Below are positions 28,701 through 40,700 of a stretch of 64,000 bases of DNA, in pieces (positions within the stretch are counted from its first letter, which is position 1; every line of letters starts with the position of its first letter). Under the pieces are notes generated by a model. It saw only the letters and a list, made by a program, of their open reading frames with translations. It was not told the DNA's origin and ran no database searches. The DNA comes from Macropodus opercularis (Eukaryota; Chordata; Actinopteri; Anabantiformes; Osphronemidae), in assembly GCA_030770545.1 (NCBI GenBank), contig CM061097.1, forward strand, positions 19,920,501-19,984,500, read 5' to 3'. A program made the translations under genes and the position numbers.

Positions 28701-31700
28701 TGACTGTGGTTAGTAAAACCCAGCAGTGGCTTCTTGGTGGTTTGGTGTTGGTGCAATCAATCCAAAGCCAATCCCCACTTTTGCGTCATAGGTGTCAAAA
28801 GGTGTGAATGCACAGCAGATCATTCAACTCTGGGGAGAAAAGTCCACGAGCACCTTGTATAATGAGTTTCTTTCCGGAGGTTACTCTTAGAGAAAGTGTG
28901 AAATGAACAGCCAAACTGGAAGCCAATTTCAGCTTCCCTGAATGAAAGCCTTTAATCCGAGATGAATCCCCATGATCTACAGTAGCTCAGGTAGGCAGCT
29001 CAGGCTGCGGCACAAAGGGGAATCAACTAAATGCTTCTGCGCTGCGATACAAGCTGTTCTCTGTCGAGCTTCACAGAGACATTGTGATGCTGCTGCAAAA
29101 CAAGTTAGCATTTAACTCCGTCCCACCTCCTGCCTCTCTGCACTTGTTTCTACTTACTGCTCTGATCCCTGCTGTTGAGCATCTCGGTTATTTTCTCATA
29201 GGTCAGAGGAAGCCTCCTAGGGATGATGAGTGGCATTATTAAGCTAAGACTCCTCTATCCTTACTCTGCCCCACTTCCCCGCCCAGGATGATGCCGGAGT
29301 TCCCTCTATTTATTTTCCTGAGATAAGACGGATTGAAGCGCTATAGAAAGCGGTGGCACGTAGCTCGGACAGAATCAGAGGTTGGCATTTGGGAAGCAAA
29401 CTGGCCCACTTTGTGTTTTCCCCATATCTTTTGTGATTAACCTCCAGTGCAGGGGAGCACAGCTGAGCCACAGATAACCCCAGCTCTTACTGCTGCTGCC
29501 AGGCGTGCAGTTCATATGAACACACTGACTCTGCTGGTATGTGGTGCGCGCTCGCGCCTTTCATTGTGAGGAAGGTTCGTCGGGTGGATTAGCTCTTCGA
29601 CGCTCAGTGGGTCCTGATCCTGACCCCTGGGAACCATCAGGGTCGCATAATCCATGTAACTGCAATCATTAGATATTTAGCAGTGAATAATAACTCTTGT
29701 CCCCACTCTGGGTTCTTCACAAGCACGTAACAGTTGCCCGAGGGGCGGGAGAGCACGTTGCATTTGAACACATAAGCATGACTCAGCTGATGTATTTTGT
29801 ACTGTGGCAGTGTGACATCCAATGATCATTAGACCTAGAGAAGTGAGGTGATGACACACATAAGCAGGGAGTAAATGTGTCAGCTGGCAAGGTCTCGATC
29901 AAAGCTTCTCCCGTACGTTTAAACGATGGCTCGTTACTCCGCTCCTCTGTCCTCTAATTGCCCCTCAACCTCCGCATCTCTCAGGATCTAATCATCAGCA
30001 AATGTCATCGGAACGAGCTGTGCATAGACCAACTGTACTGTAGACGAGGGGACCCGGTGACCTTCAGGGGCCGTCTAGGTAATGAAATCACAGAGACAAA
30101 GCCCTTATGTGGGGGCCCTGCTTGGATACCCCTCTGTCAATGCTGACACTGATGACCGGATGCTAATTGAAACAAATGTGCCAATTAGCCAATTCATTTC
30201 TCACTTTCTCTCTGGCAGGATAATTTGTGTTTGTCCCTTCATCTTTTTTCTGCAACCACAACCCCCCCCTCCACCCTCCCCCGTACTCTGAACCTCTCTC
30301 TTTCTTTTTGGCTTTGTGTATCTCTCCCTCTCTTTTCCCTTCTGCTTAGTTAAATGGTTTCATCATTACCCACGGGCTGTTAGCAGCAGACAGACAGCTA
30401 ATGTGCAGCGCGGCACCCAAACATCGCAAAGGGCGGCTCGTGCCACACGTTAATTGCCTCTTTTAAGTCACAAATTCCCCTGGATAAAAGTGAAATGAAT
30501 TCATAAGGAGTCAAGGTGTGGGGAGGTGGGGGACACCGCCACTAGTGTCACCTCTTCAGTGACAGATAACTTTAATCATGAGGAAGTAGACTCTCTCTCA
30601 AAACGTCTGTCTGTGGGATTTCCTTCTCTATCAAGCAATAGTTTGGCTTAGTGCCGTAGCTCTGATGGCTCCTGTGCTGAAGGCTGCCTTTTAATTGTAG
30701 AGAGCAAATCTGGATGCCTTGGAAGATTGGCTTCAAGTTTTCTTTCACATGGGGGATACAGTAAAACTGAGGCTCAGTGTAATTGCACTGCACTGCTCCA
30801 GCTGAAAACTACTAAACATGGGAAATGAGCAGCGTGCTGTGATGTTCATTATCATTTTTATTTGTGTCAATATATACCTACTATCCATCATGCCCAAGGT
30901 CTGCGCGTCATTCCTGTTTACCATGCGTTAGTGTGCCTGCGGGCTCTTCGTTTTTCCATCCAGCATGAACGTTGTTTATTACAAAGGGAGCCTACGCGCC
31001 TCCTATAAATCCATCACCTCAGCCCATTCTGCCACGATGTGAATGTGATTTGCAAATGCAGCAATGCAGCTCTTTTACCAGGGCTGAAGCAGAAAAGCGT
31101 GTCTAAGTGTTAGGATCCCTGGCCTCACTCCAGCTGGTCACATCTACCCTTTTCCCCTTGGTCACCCGACGGATGACCCAGTCACGCTCACCCGTGTCTG
31201 CGTTTATGGCGTCTTGCTGTGAGTAGGGTCTGTTTACTTTTGTAAAGGAAGGATTATGTATGAAAATGAACCAGGAACTAATTGTGTGAATTTTTTGAAT
31301 ATTCATAGTGAGAACGTTCTTGGTGAACGTTGTTCTCTTTCTCGAATGACTGAAGCCGTGTTGCACCAGGATTTAAGTTTTATCCATGGACCAAGTTTTG
31401 TTTGTCCAGATGTGTGAACCTTGCTTCTCAAGATCGATCTGAGCCCTAAGTGATGTTTTTCCCCCATGTGTGATTGGCCAGTTGTAGTTTTTCTCTCCTG
31501 AGTTTGGGGTCTGTAGTTTTTTTTGCCTTTTCTTTGGAGGCGATTTGAGTTGTTTCTTCTTTGACTGAGCATTTTTTGTGCGCTCCTACCCTCTGGCTTT
31601 CCATTGTATGTATTCCCTGGGTCCAACGCTTTACCATGTTTCTTGTGTCCACCATCTTGTGGCGGAAACTCCCTACTGTCTTGAGGTAGAAGTTTAATTT

Positions 31701-34700
31701 CGGCACATAACACTATGCACATAATCAACAATGATCCTAATGGAAGAATTTCTTTATTCACTGTCACTAAAATAAGAAAACAGAGGATGGCACCATTTTC
31801 TCTGAAATAACTTGAAACTGACAAGTGAAAAATAGAAAATAATATAATAACCACAGCTACAGACTGTTTTGATTTATCAGAATATTCAAAGTAGTACAAA
31901 GAAATGAATACTGCATAGTGTGGAGTAAATTGACACCGTATTTAATAAACCTAGTAAACCTTTAGAGGCATCACTGCAAACAAGCAATTTCTGTAGGTCT
32001 CTGTGAGACTGACACCCTTTTCTCAAGCAAATTGCTCCTGATACCACTTTGTTTGAAGAGAGACTGTGTCTTTCAGTTCTTTCAATGTGTTGAGTGGACC
32101 TAGCTCAAGATTCATAAAAGGAAATGTCCGAAAAATCCAGAGTCATTCCTGGTTTATGTTTACGGCCATTATCCTGTTGGAAAACCTGCGACTGGGAGCT
32201 TTTGACAGTGGACGGTACTGGATGTTCTGCGTCAGGATTTACTGATAAAGGTTTTATTCTGGCCTTCACACGTTCGAGGCAGTTAGTGGCAAACAGTCTA
32301 TTCCAATGCATCCTGTAGCTGCAGGAGCTTCAGCAGGCTTTGAAGGCCGCGAAGAACAGTGTTAGAACGGGAACACACACCTTTGTCTCATACGCCAGTT
32401 CCACCATCAGTTTGTGGGTTTTTTTGTGAATAAATGGTTCGAACTTTCCCAACACATTGTTGCGTCTCACTACAGTATGCAACCATGGCAACGGCAGAAC
32501 ACTCGCAAGGAAAATGATACAGAAGCTAATTTATTACAAATTGGTTCCTGATTGGTATCTAAGCGCTCTAAATTACAGCCTCCTCCTTATCGCAAGAAAA
32601 CTGTCTGTAGTAGAGACTCCAGTACTATACAGTGGCACTAACCATCTCCTGTTTAAGCCTCAGTGCTCCATATGCCCACGTCATGCTGTACAGTGGATTA
32701 GGTTGATAGTAGAATGGGATGCACATGGGGACGTGGAGCCGTCGCATGCTAATGCTGTTCATTTGATTAGCTGAACACCCCAGTTGCTGAGTGGCAGGTC
32801 CAAAAGTAACCACTTTGACGAACTGCTGCTCAGATTTGTGTAGTTAAGTGTGAGCAGTGATCTTCTTTACAACCAGTGGTTATCGGATCAAACCCCAATG
32901 AATAAGTCCAGAGATGTAACAAACCATGATTATCTTAGATTGAATTCTTTTCCGCATTGTTCTCTACATATATGCTTCATCTTTGAACACAGTAACACAG
33001 TTATATGCTCTGTTTGGTTGCGTTTCCCTCATCACTGTCCTTTGTCCTGCTTGTACAGGTGGAATGGCTGAAAAATGAAGAGCCATTGAGTTCGCTGAGT
33101 GACGGCAACATCAACACCCGAGCCGACCACAACCTCATTATCAGCGGGGCCCGTCTGTCTGACTCGGGCAACTACACCTGCCTTGCCAGCAATATTGTGG
33201 CTAAGAGACGCAGTGCCACGGCCTCCGTGATCGTCTACGGTACGCTGTCCTCTCAGTGTGTTGACTCAATGTTTACGCCTCACTTTGTTTGGTTTCCTCC
33301 GCCACGATGTGATTAAGAGACTTATCTTCATGTTTCCACGGAGGAACAGTGTTTCCTCTTTATTTAGATGAATGTATTATTCAGAGACTCAATTTACTGC
33401 CTCTCATTTAAAATCAATGTGTACTTTATGAAAGAAATAAGCCACTCTGTCTTAATCTCATTTAAAACGAGTGTTGCTTATTAATAATTTATTTGTCAGA
33501 GGCCTTACAGCTGTGCCTGTTCACCAGCTTTGATAGCCCTGCTAAACATTCTAGCTTACACACAGGTTAGACCGTGAGATCATAGCGTAAACTGCCTCTA
33601 AACGACCGACTGCTAATTCAGTTTAATGGCTGTTTTCTTTACTTTCTCGCAGTTTCACTCTTTTATCTTAATCCAAGAACAAGAAACGTTGAACTGGCAA
33701 TTAAGGAAGCCGGAGCTGTATATCAGGCAGGATGAATGTGCTGTGCTCAATCTGTTCCAGCCATTATACATTGTTGCCTTGCAGTGCCTCACAGCCTGCG
33801 TAATCATTAATAACCCGGTCTCTAGTAAGAGCACTTAACTGTGCCAGACTCCTGGAGAAGTGATACGTGTTGTGCACTCGCTCTTTCTTCTCACTCTTCT
33901 TCTTCTTTTCTAACTTTGCTGACTCAGTGAACGGCGGCTGGTCCCTGTGGACAGAGTGGTCACCTTGCAACGTGCCGTGTGGGAGGGGAGTCCAGAAGCG
34001 ATCCAGAACCTGTACTAACCCAGCACCCCTGAATGGCGGGGCGTTCTGCGAGGGCATGTCTGTGCAGAAGATCGCCTGCAACGCACTCTGCCCCAGTCAG
34101 TTCTGCTGAACGTGTTCCGTTTCTTCACAGGACGAGTATAACTTTACTGTACAAAAGTACTTTGGTGTCAAAAGGCATGAATGAACGGCCACAAATGAGT
34201 AAGCTGTCAGTGAGACACGTCACATAATAAAATAAGCTGCCAGAAATGTAAAAACAATCTCACATAAAATTTACTAATGATTAGTGCGTGATAGGCTATT
34301 ATTATTAACACAGCAAGCAGATTTCACTCCTGTTTCCAAATGACATATTTAAATATAAAATCTTTTTTATATGACCATGCCCCTGAATCGTTATAAAAGA
34401 TTATAACAAAGAACATATTTGTCAATGTTCAGTGCCCAGAGTGACTGAAGCTTACTTTGCTGCCTGATTAGCATCACATAGACGTCGGTGCATGAGAGCT
34501 ATACAAAGAATCACTGCATGCATTGAAATACAATGAATAAACAGAAGAAGAAGGGATTTATGCAAAGTAGTCGCTGCAGGAAACAGCAGAGCGATGGGAT
34601 ATGACTCACGGTATACTGCAGGGTTCAGGGGTGGAGGTGAACTGGGACACTTCGATGCTTTCACTAGTTGGGTGAGTCTTGGGGTTTTGTTGTGGTGCGA

Positions 34701-37700
34701 GTGCTGTATTCAGGTCTATCAGCAGTTGGCCTCTGGTCCTACTGGCCTGGTTGAACACAATAGCTGGAGGCAACGCTCTGTAAGGGAGCGTGGCGCTTTG
34801 TGCTAAACGTTTGCCTCCTCAGACCCAGCATGTTATGGCCACAGTCGCAATTTTAGTTAAGCATTTAGTCTATTTAGAGGTAAAACACTTTTGCCTGCAC
34901 TGTGTGAGTAATGCGTCTCGCCAGCCATTTATTCCTGCGAACATTGATTTGAGGTCTCCCACAGGCAGCCTTTGTGGTCACAGGCTAGAAAATGTAGGGG
35001 TACTGGTAACGTAAATTTAAACACATTATATTTCTATAGCTTTAGTAGTACAAACTCCCAAAATACTGCAATAAATACACCGTTTGCGTTATTGCTTTAT
35101 GGAGCGTATGGATCACATCCCCACCGATCAGCCCTCACTCCGACTGAGTGGCAAATGAAATGTCCCTCAGACAAAACTGTAATAAAAAGAGTAAAATAGA
35201 GGATTATGAGCAGAAGTAAGAGTCCGATTGCCTGGAAAAGCCAACCCCTGTGGTCCACGGACAATTACACCAGGAACCTTTTAACAACGCAAGCGCCCTG
35301 AGACAAAGATCCTGAAGCCGGACACATTTATTTTCCGTCAACCAGTTACGTTTTTCCTGTGATAGAAAAGGTTGATGAAGGGAACTGTGTGGTTAGCAAA
35401 GGACACATCTGATTTGTATTCAGATCTGAACCTGTTGTCTGCAGAGGTGGGCTAGACTGAATTACGTGAAGTTCAGTCCAGTGCTGGAATGACCCGTGGT
35501 GATGTGAGCCATCAGGTGGGATTCATGTCTGGCTGTGTTTCAATCCTGTATGCTGTCTCACTTATATGCAATAACTACAGCAAGTGTGACTCTAGTGCAA
35601 AGACTTTTTCTGTGAAATCCTCTGCTATGGTAAAGAAGGTGAAAATAAGTTTTTATTGCTTTTGTGATTTCCCAGCATAATAAGTGTGTAGTGTGAGAAT
35701 AGAAATAAACTGTTGGTGTGGAAGGTGCCAGACAAGAAGGTGAAAAACAAAGCTCTGTAGAATCAGAGGATAAAGATGTACAGTATGTGAAAATTAGAGC
35801 ACGCAGAGGAAACAATCATTTAGAAAGTTGAATTCAGCTAATAATAATAATAATAGCCACCTTGTCTTAGTATGGTCTCTACATTCAACAGTCAAACGTG
35901 CCTGTCAATAGCCATTATCACCATGTGTGAAATGAGCATATGTTCAAAGTGTGTGAGTCGTCTGCAAACTTGTCACCTCTGTGCAGATCTGTCAGCACCA
36001 GCACCTTGTTCTTGTTTTCTTGATGAGTTTGAAAGCTTGAGGTTCAGAGGATGGCGAGGTCATCAAGTGAGCCAGCTTTGGGCTCATTTGTTCAGTTTGG
36101 GCTGCCAAGGCACAGATGGGGAACAGGCAGTCAACTGAGGTTTAATGGCAACAGACAACACCAGAGCAGGAGAGAGAGAGGTGTGCAACCAGCAGCTCTG
36201 CACAAGTCAGGTGTACATGGAGGTACATGTGCATAAGTTGTGTAGTGGTGAAATTTTAAATGGTGAACTGAGTATTGAAATATTGAGATATTCTGCCTTC
36301 TGTGCAGGCTGCAGACTTCATGTCAAATAGAGCAGCTCATTCTAAATCCAATGTTAAGTGTGTAAAAAGAAAGAAAAGTAATCAGGTAATGTCAAAAAGT
36401 ATAAAACACTCAACAACTCTCAACAACTCAAGTCAGTGTTGGAGCTCAGTTTTTAAGAAGAAGAAAGTTCAAATGATTTACGATGAGGTCACTTCTAGTT
36501 CCCAGCAACAGGCATCTTTTAATTAGGGTGGCACAGAACATGATGCTGGAAGCCTCCTTGGATCTCTGTGCAAGAAAAACACTTGTGAGGTTTGTGATCA
36601 ATAACGTAGACAAAGTTCTTGCCGAAGTCTAAAACCAAACCCAGAATTTGTGGACGCTGACTGATGTACGGGTATCAGAGTTTTAAGCTAACTGCCAATT
36701 AAAATGGAAAACCTTTAATGTAGCGATAAGAGCAGGGGAGGGTGGGCTGCGAACAGTGTGGGAAGAAATAATTAGATTGGAAAAATCGGGGAGGAAGAAT
36801 TTGTTCCTTAAGCAGGACTAAGCAGACCTGTATCATTACTGTGGCCTAAGGCCTCAGAGAATGAGTGACATTGAATAGGAGAGCAGATGTCAGCCTGTTA
36901 TCAGGGGTGATCCCTGTCTTTGTGGAAGGAAGGAAATCCAGACAGTGGAGCAAAGGCTGCGATGAACCCAGCTGTCTTAGCTGCTGACTGATAAGCTCGT
37001 CCAGTTCTGACAAGCCAGCCCAGAGCATCGCCTTAATGATGGTGCAACGAGTGCACGGCGGCTGGCTGGGGTCAGAGGCTGCATAAGTTAAAAGGCGAAG
37101 CCGAGGAGAGCGGTGTTGATGAGGGAGGTGGAAATGCTGGAAAAGTGCTGATGATTAAAACGAAGCCAATTAAACTGAATTCTGTATCATCCCACTGTGT
37201 AATTGTGGTGATGACTTACTCCTCAACACTTAATTAGTTATTAGGTGAGCTCTCCACTCTGACAGTTACCGACATCTGTTGTAGCAGAGTAAATAGAAAG
37301 ATCCAGAAACGATAATGAGAGCTTGTTTAGTTTGAAATGGTTGGTTTTTAAAATGTGAAATAAAGTCATGGGTTTATGAAAAGTTAGAGTAATATACACT
37401 TTTTCAGTTCATTACCTTTAGTGTGTTAAAGCCCTTAAAGCATAAGTAGGTCCGGTCTGAATGTTTTAGCAAACTTTAAATACACAGCTGTCTGTGTCAC
37501 TGCCTGTGTTGTTCTGTAAATGTTGTATTGTCCATAAGATGTGACTGACAGGATATGACAGAGCAGAAGTTTGACATCATTCATCTAACTGCCTGCAAAC
37601 GCATGTAAACGCATTACATGCTCGGCCCATGGCAGCCAGTCTGGTCCAAGGTGTGTCCTGCCTCTGGCCCCGTGACGGCAGATCAGCAAGTCAAGAGTGG

Positions 37701-40700
37701 AAACAACACTGTGCAAACACGCAGCAGCAGCTGTGGACAAACTCGGATGCGCTCGGGATTTCTTCCCGCATCCCTGTTTGCATTTCGAGTAGCAGGGTGG
37801 AAACTGAGAAGAGAGAGAAGCAGCGTGTAGGTGGATCATCACAAAACATTACCTCCTTCACCACCCACAGGACTGTTATGGTCATGCCAGAAAATCTTCA
37901 GGCGCCATATGGTCTCCCAGTGTTTGTTAAGCTAACATAATGAGCTGGATCGGATGAGGGATCATGGCGAGAGAATTCCAGCTTTTGTCCTGCACCAAAT
38001 CCCATATGAACAGGCCTGAGGGTCAGTGGGGAGAAAACATCTCTCAGGACCCTGTGTGTTTTGTGTCCTACTGAGGATGTGTGTACCCACGGAGGCAAAC
38101 GATACACGAGCAGATACCAAGTGCTCTAAAATACAGTAGTATATTCATTTAAATTGTATTTTCTGTTCAGCAGCATGTAAACAAAATACTGGCTCTGTGG
38201 TTCCTTTTTTAAATTCTCCTTATTGCCTCCTGCTACAGTTGATGGCGCCTGGGACGAGTGGAGCGAATGGACCCTCTGCAGCAACCAGTGTGAGAGGCAG
38301 CGGACCCGGGAATGCAACTCGCCGGCGCCCAGACACCACGGCAAGATGTGCGAAGGGAACGGCGAGGACACTGAGAACTGCACGGACGGGCTGTGTACCC
38401 AGAGTAAGGCCTCTGTCCATGTTGGGCATCATCATCATCATCCATGTCATCATTCATCATCATTTTGCTACCATTCCCATCATCATATGTAGATACATGG
38501 CGAATGAGCATGTTGGAGCAGGAGGTGTGTTGTGGATGGACACAGAAGCCCAGTGCAGTGTGCCGCTCACCTCGCATGGCGGGAGGCTGAGCCGAGCAGA
38601 CTGACGTTTGGATCGACGTGTCATGATCAGGGCTGAATGTTTTAGCCACTAGCTGACAGCCGTGTGGGCTGAGACTCTTCAAAGTGTGTAGCGGAAAGAG
38701 TGAGAGTCCTGAAAACGTGCATTTAAGTCCAACAAGCTTCAGTGTCTCTTTAATGCAGGCAAGACAGAAAGATGAATGAGCTCTATGTCAAATGATGCCT
38801 GGCCAAGATGTCAGCAGGTAAACAAAGCTTTAAATGTAACAACAGTTTAGCAATTTCCCAAACTGCTAAATATACGCATGCTTCAAACTCGTTTCTTAGG
38901 CAACTGAGGAGGGCGATACTGGAAGACACAGGGCTTAAGCCATTAGCTACAGTATGTTCTTATTAATAAACCTGCCTTTAGCGTAGCTACTATGTTTACC
39001 CAGGTCTACATTACGTTGGACATGTAATGAACTTCATCATTGGATCCTTTTATAGTGAAAGAAAGGATCTTCTGATGAACAAGCTCATCCAACCGTTCAT
39101 CTAGATGAAGCGTGTTGTGATTTATCGGCTGTTTTAACCCTTGTGTGGCTTTTGAGCTTTGAGCGCCCCCCATTTTTCATTTTGACCCCTCGAAGGCTGC
39201 ACCAGGGTTAACCTTAAAAAGCCACAGTGATCACTGAAATGACTTCAAACTGACAATAATAAACAGATGAATAATAAACAAAACCTAAAACTGAACTGAT
39301 GGAAGTCAGGCATTGATTTAGTGGTTCAAAGAAATGTTTGAAATACAAACGTATGAAACTGGCCTAGACACACATGAAAGCAGTTTGAGCATAGGGACAT
39401 TAAACTAATCACTCACGGTTATTTGAGGCGTGAACAGTACAACCTGTTGAATGCTAAGCAGAGTTGAGAGGTAAAAGACTGTCAATCGCCATAAGAACCA
39501 TAAGAAGGCACGAGAACCAAACACTAGGCTACTGTTAAGTGTCCTTCCATAGCTCTGATAGCTCTGTTGAACAGCAGCTGGAGTAGTTTCCTCATGGGGC
39601 CAAACTACCAACCTCATTAAGCGTTGCACAAATCCCTTGATTACAGGGATGTTGTGATTTTGTCTAGGCCAGAATCACTTACTTGTTTTTTTAAAACGTT
39701 CATTTTGAACCGTAATTCAAAAACCTTCTCTGATTTTCTTTAGTTTTCAGTGCATCTTAATTATTCTTACTTTTGTCATTTCCCATTGTGAGTCTTTATG
39801 AAAAGGCTACAATACCGACAATTTAGTTTATTTCCTATTAATGAAGAAGCTTGTAGTTTATGCCTAATCTATAATAGTTGGTAAAAGTTATTAACATACA
39901 GAATACAAATATAGGTTACCTTGTGAAAAATAAGTGCAATATACTCACGGTCCTACAACTGTTTAAATCAAACCACTCATCTTCTTTGCTGAAGAATAAA
40001 TCTAATCTAATAATTAGCTTCAGGCTTTTCCAAGCCTCTGAGCAGCACCTCGCCACCTTTATCTAATGCGATATGAAGACAATGACCGCGCCTGTCTGGC
40101 CGTTATCGCGTTGTGTATGTTGTCTATGAGCACAGTCAGCAGAAGAGCTTCTGGATTTGAAATCTCACTTGTTAGTCACTTCACATCAGCTTGGACTTTA
40201 ATCACCACTTTCTCTCCTTTTTGTCTCGTTCTATCTCTCTGTCTTTGCAGATCGAAAGCTGCTACATGACGTTAAACCTCAAAGTGAGTCTTCCTCTGCT
40301 GATTTCGTTCATCTTCAACTTGCCCCCACCTGCCACTAAAACGTAATGCCCCCAAATCTGAGGGCGAGAGACGATACAGCCTATATATAAGTTGAAAGGC
40401 AGCAGAAAAAGAAGCGACAGACCTTTGCATTCTGGGAGCACGTTCAGTCTGGAAGTGGAAACATCATGAGTTAGCGCCATTTAGCTCACCTTGATCTGAG
40501 GAGCTTCTGTTTTAACCCAGCAAACGGTCTTCACGCATCCATGTCATTACTCAGTTCTCGACTTTTATGACAACCGTGACACCACAGCTGTGTTTCTACT
40601 TTGAGCCAGGAGATATATTGGTTGTGACAAGTGAACATGTGCTATGTTGTGAAGGATTAATGGGTTTTAATCACTGCAAACAAGCTACTTTGACCAGCTG

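Larger units (their letters stand above)
25034..33058 (+). other. unc5d intron 4 (8.0 kb)
   Basis: Contains an AT-rich nested palindrome near 25330-25365, a small CpG-rich patch near 29545-29605, a 198-codon minus-strand ORF of unknown nature (31303-31899), and a Tc1-type transposase relic (about 32105-32311, minus). The rest appears to be unique intron sequence. Confidence 0.8.
38404..40250 (+). other. unc5d intron 7 (1.8 kb)
   Basis: Holds an imperfect (ATC)n tract right after exon 7, a 78-bp piggyBac-like MITE (39134-39211), and five YCAY tetramers in 44 nt (40165-40208) ahead of microexon 8. Confidence 0.8.

Noticed and set aside
35443..35500. hAT-like terminal start (cagaggtgggctag)
   Set aside because: The match to common fish hAT ends stops after about ten bases and no opposite end was found.
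38404..38492. Histidine-rich C-terminal extension of the exon 7 frame
   Set aside because: It follows a consensus donor (a|gtaagg) and comes from an (ATC)n tract. The downstream exon joins in the expected phase.
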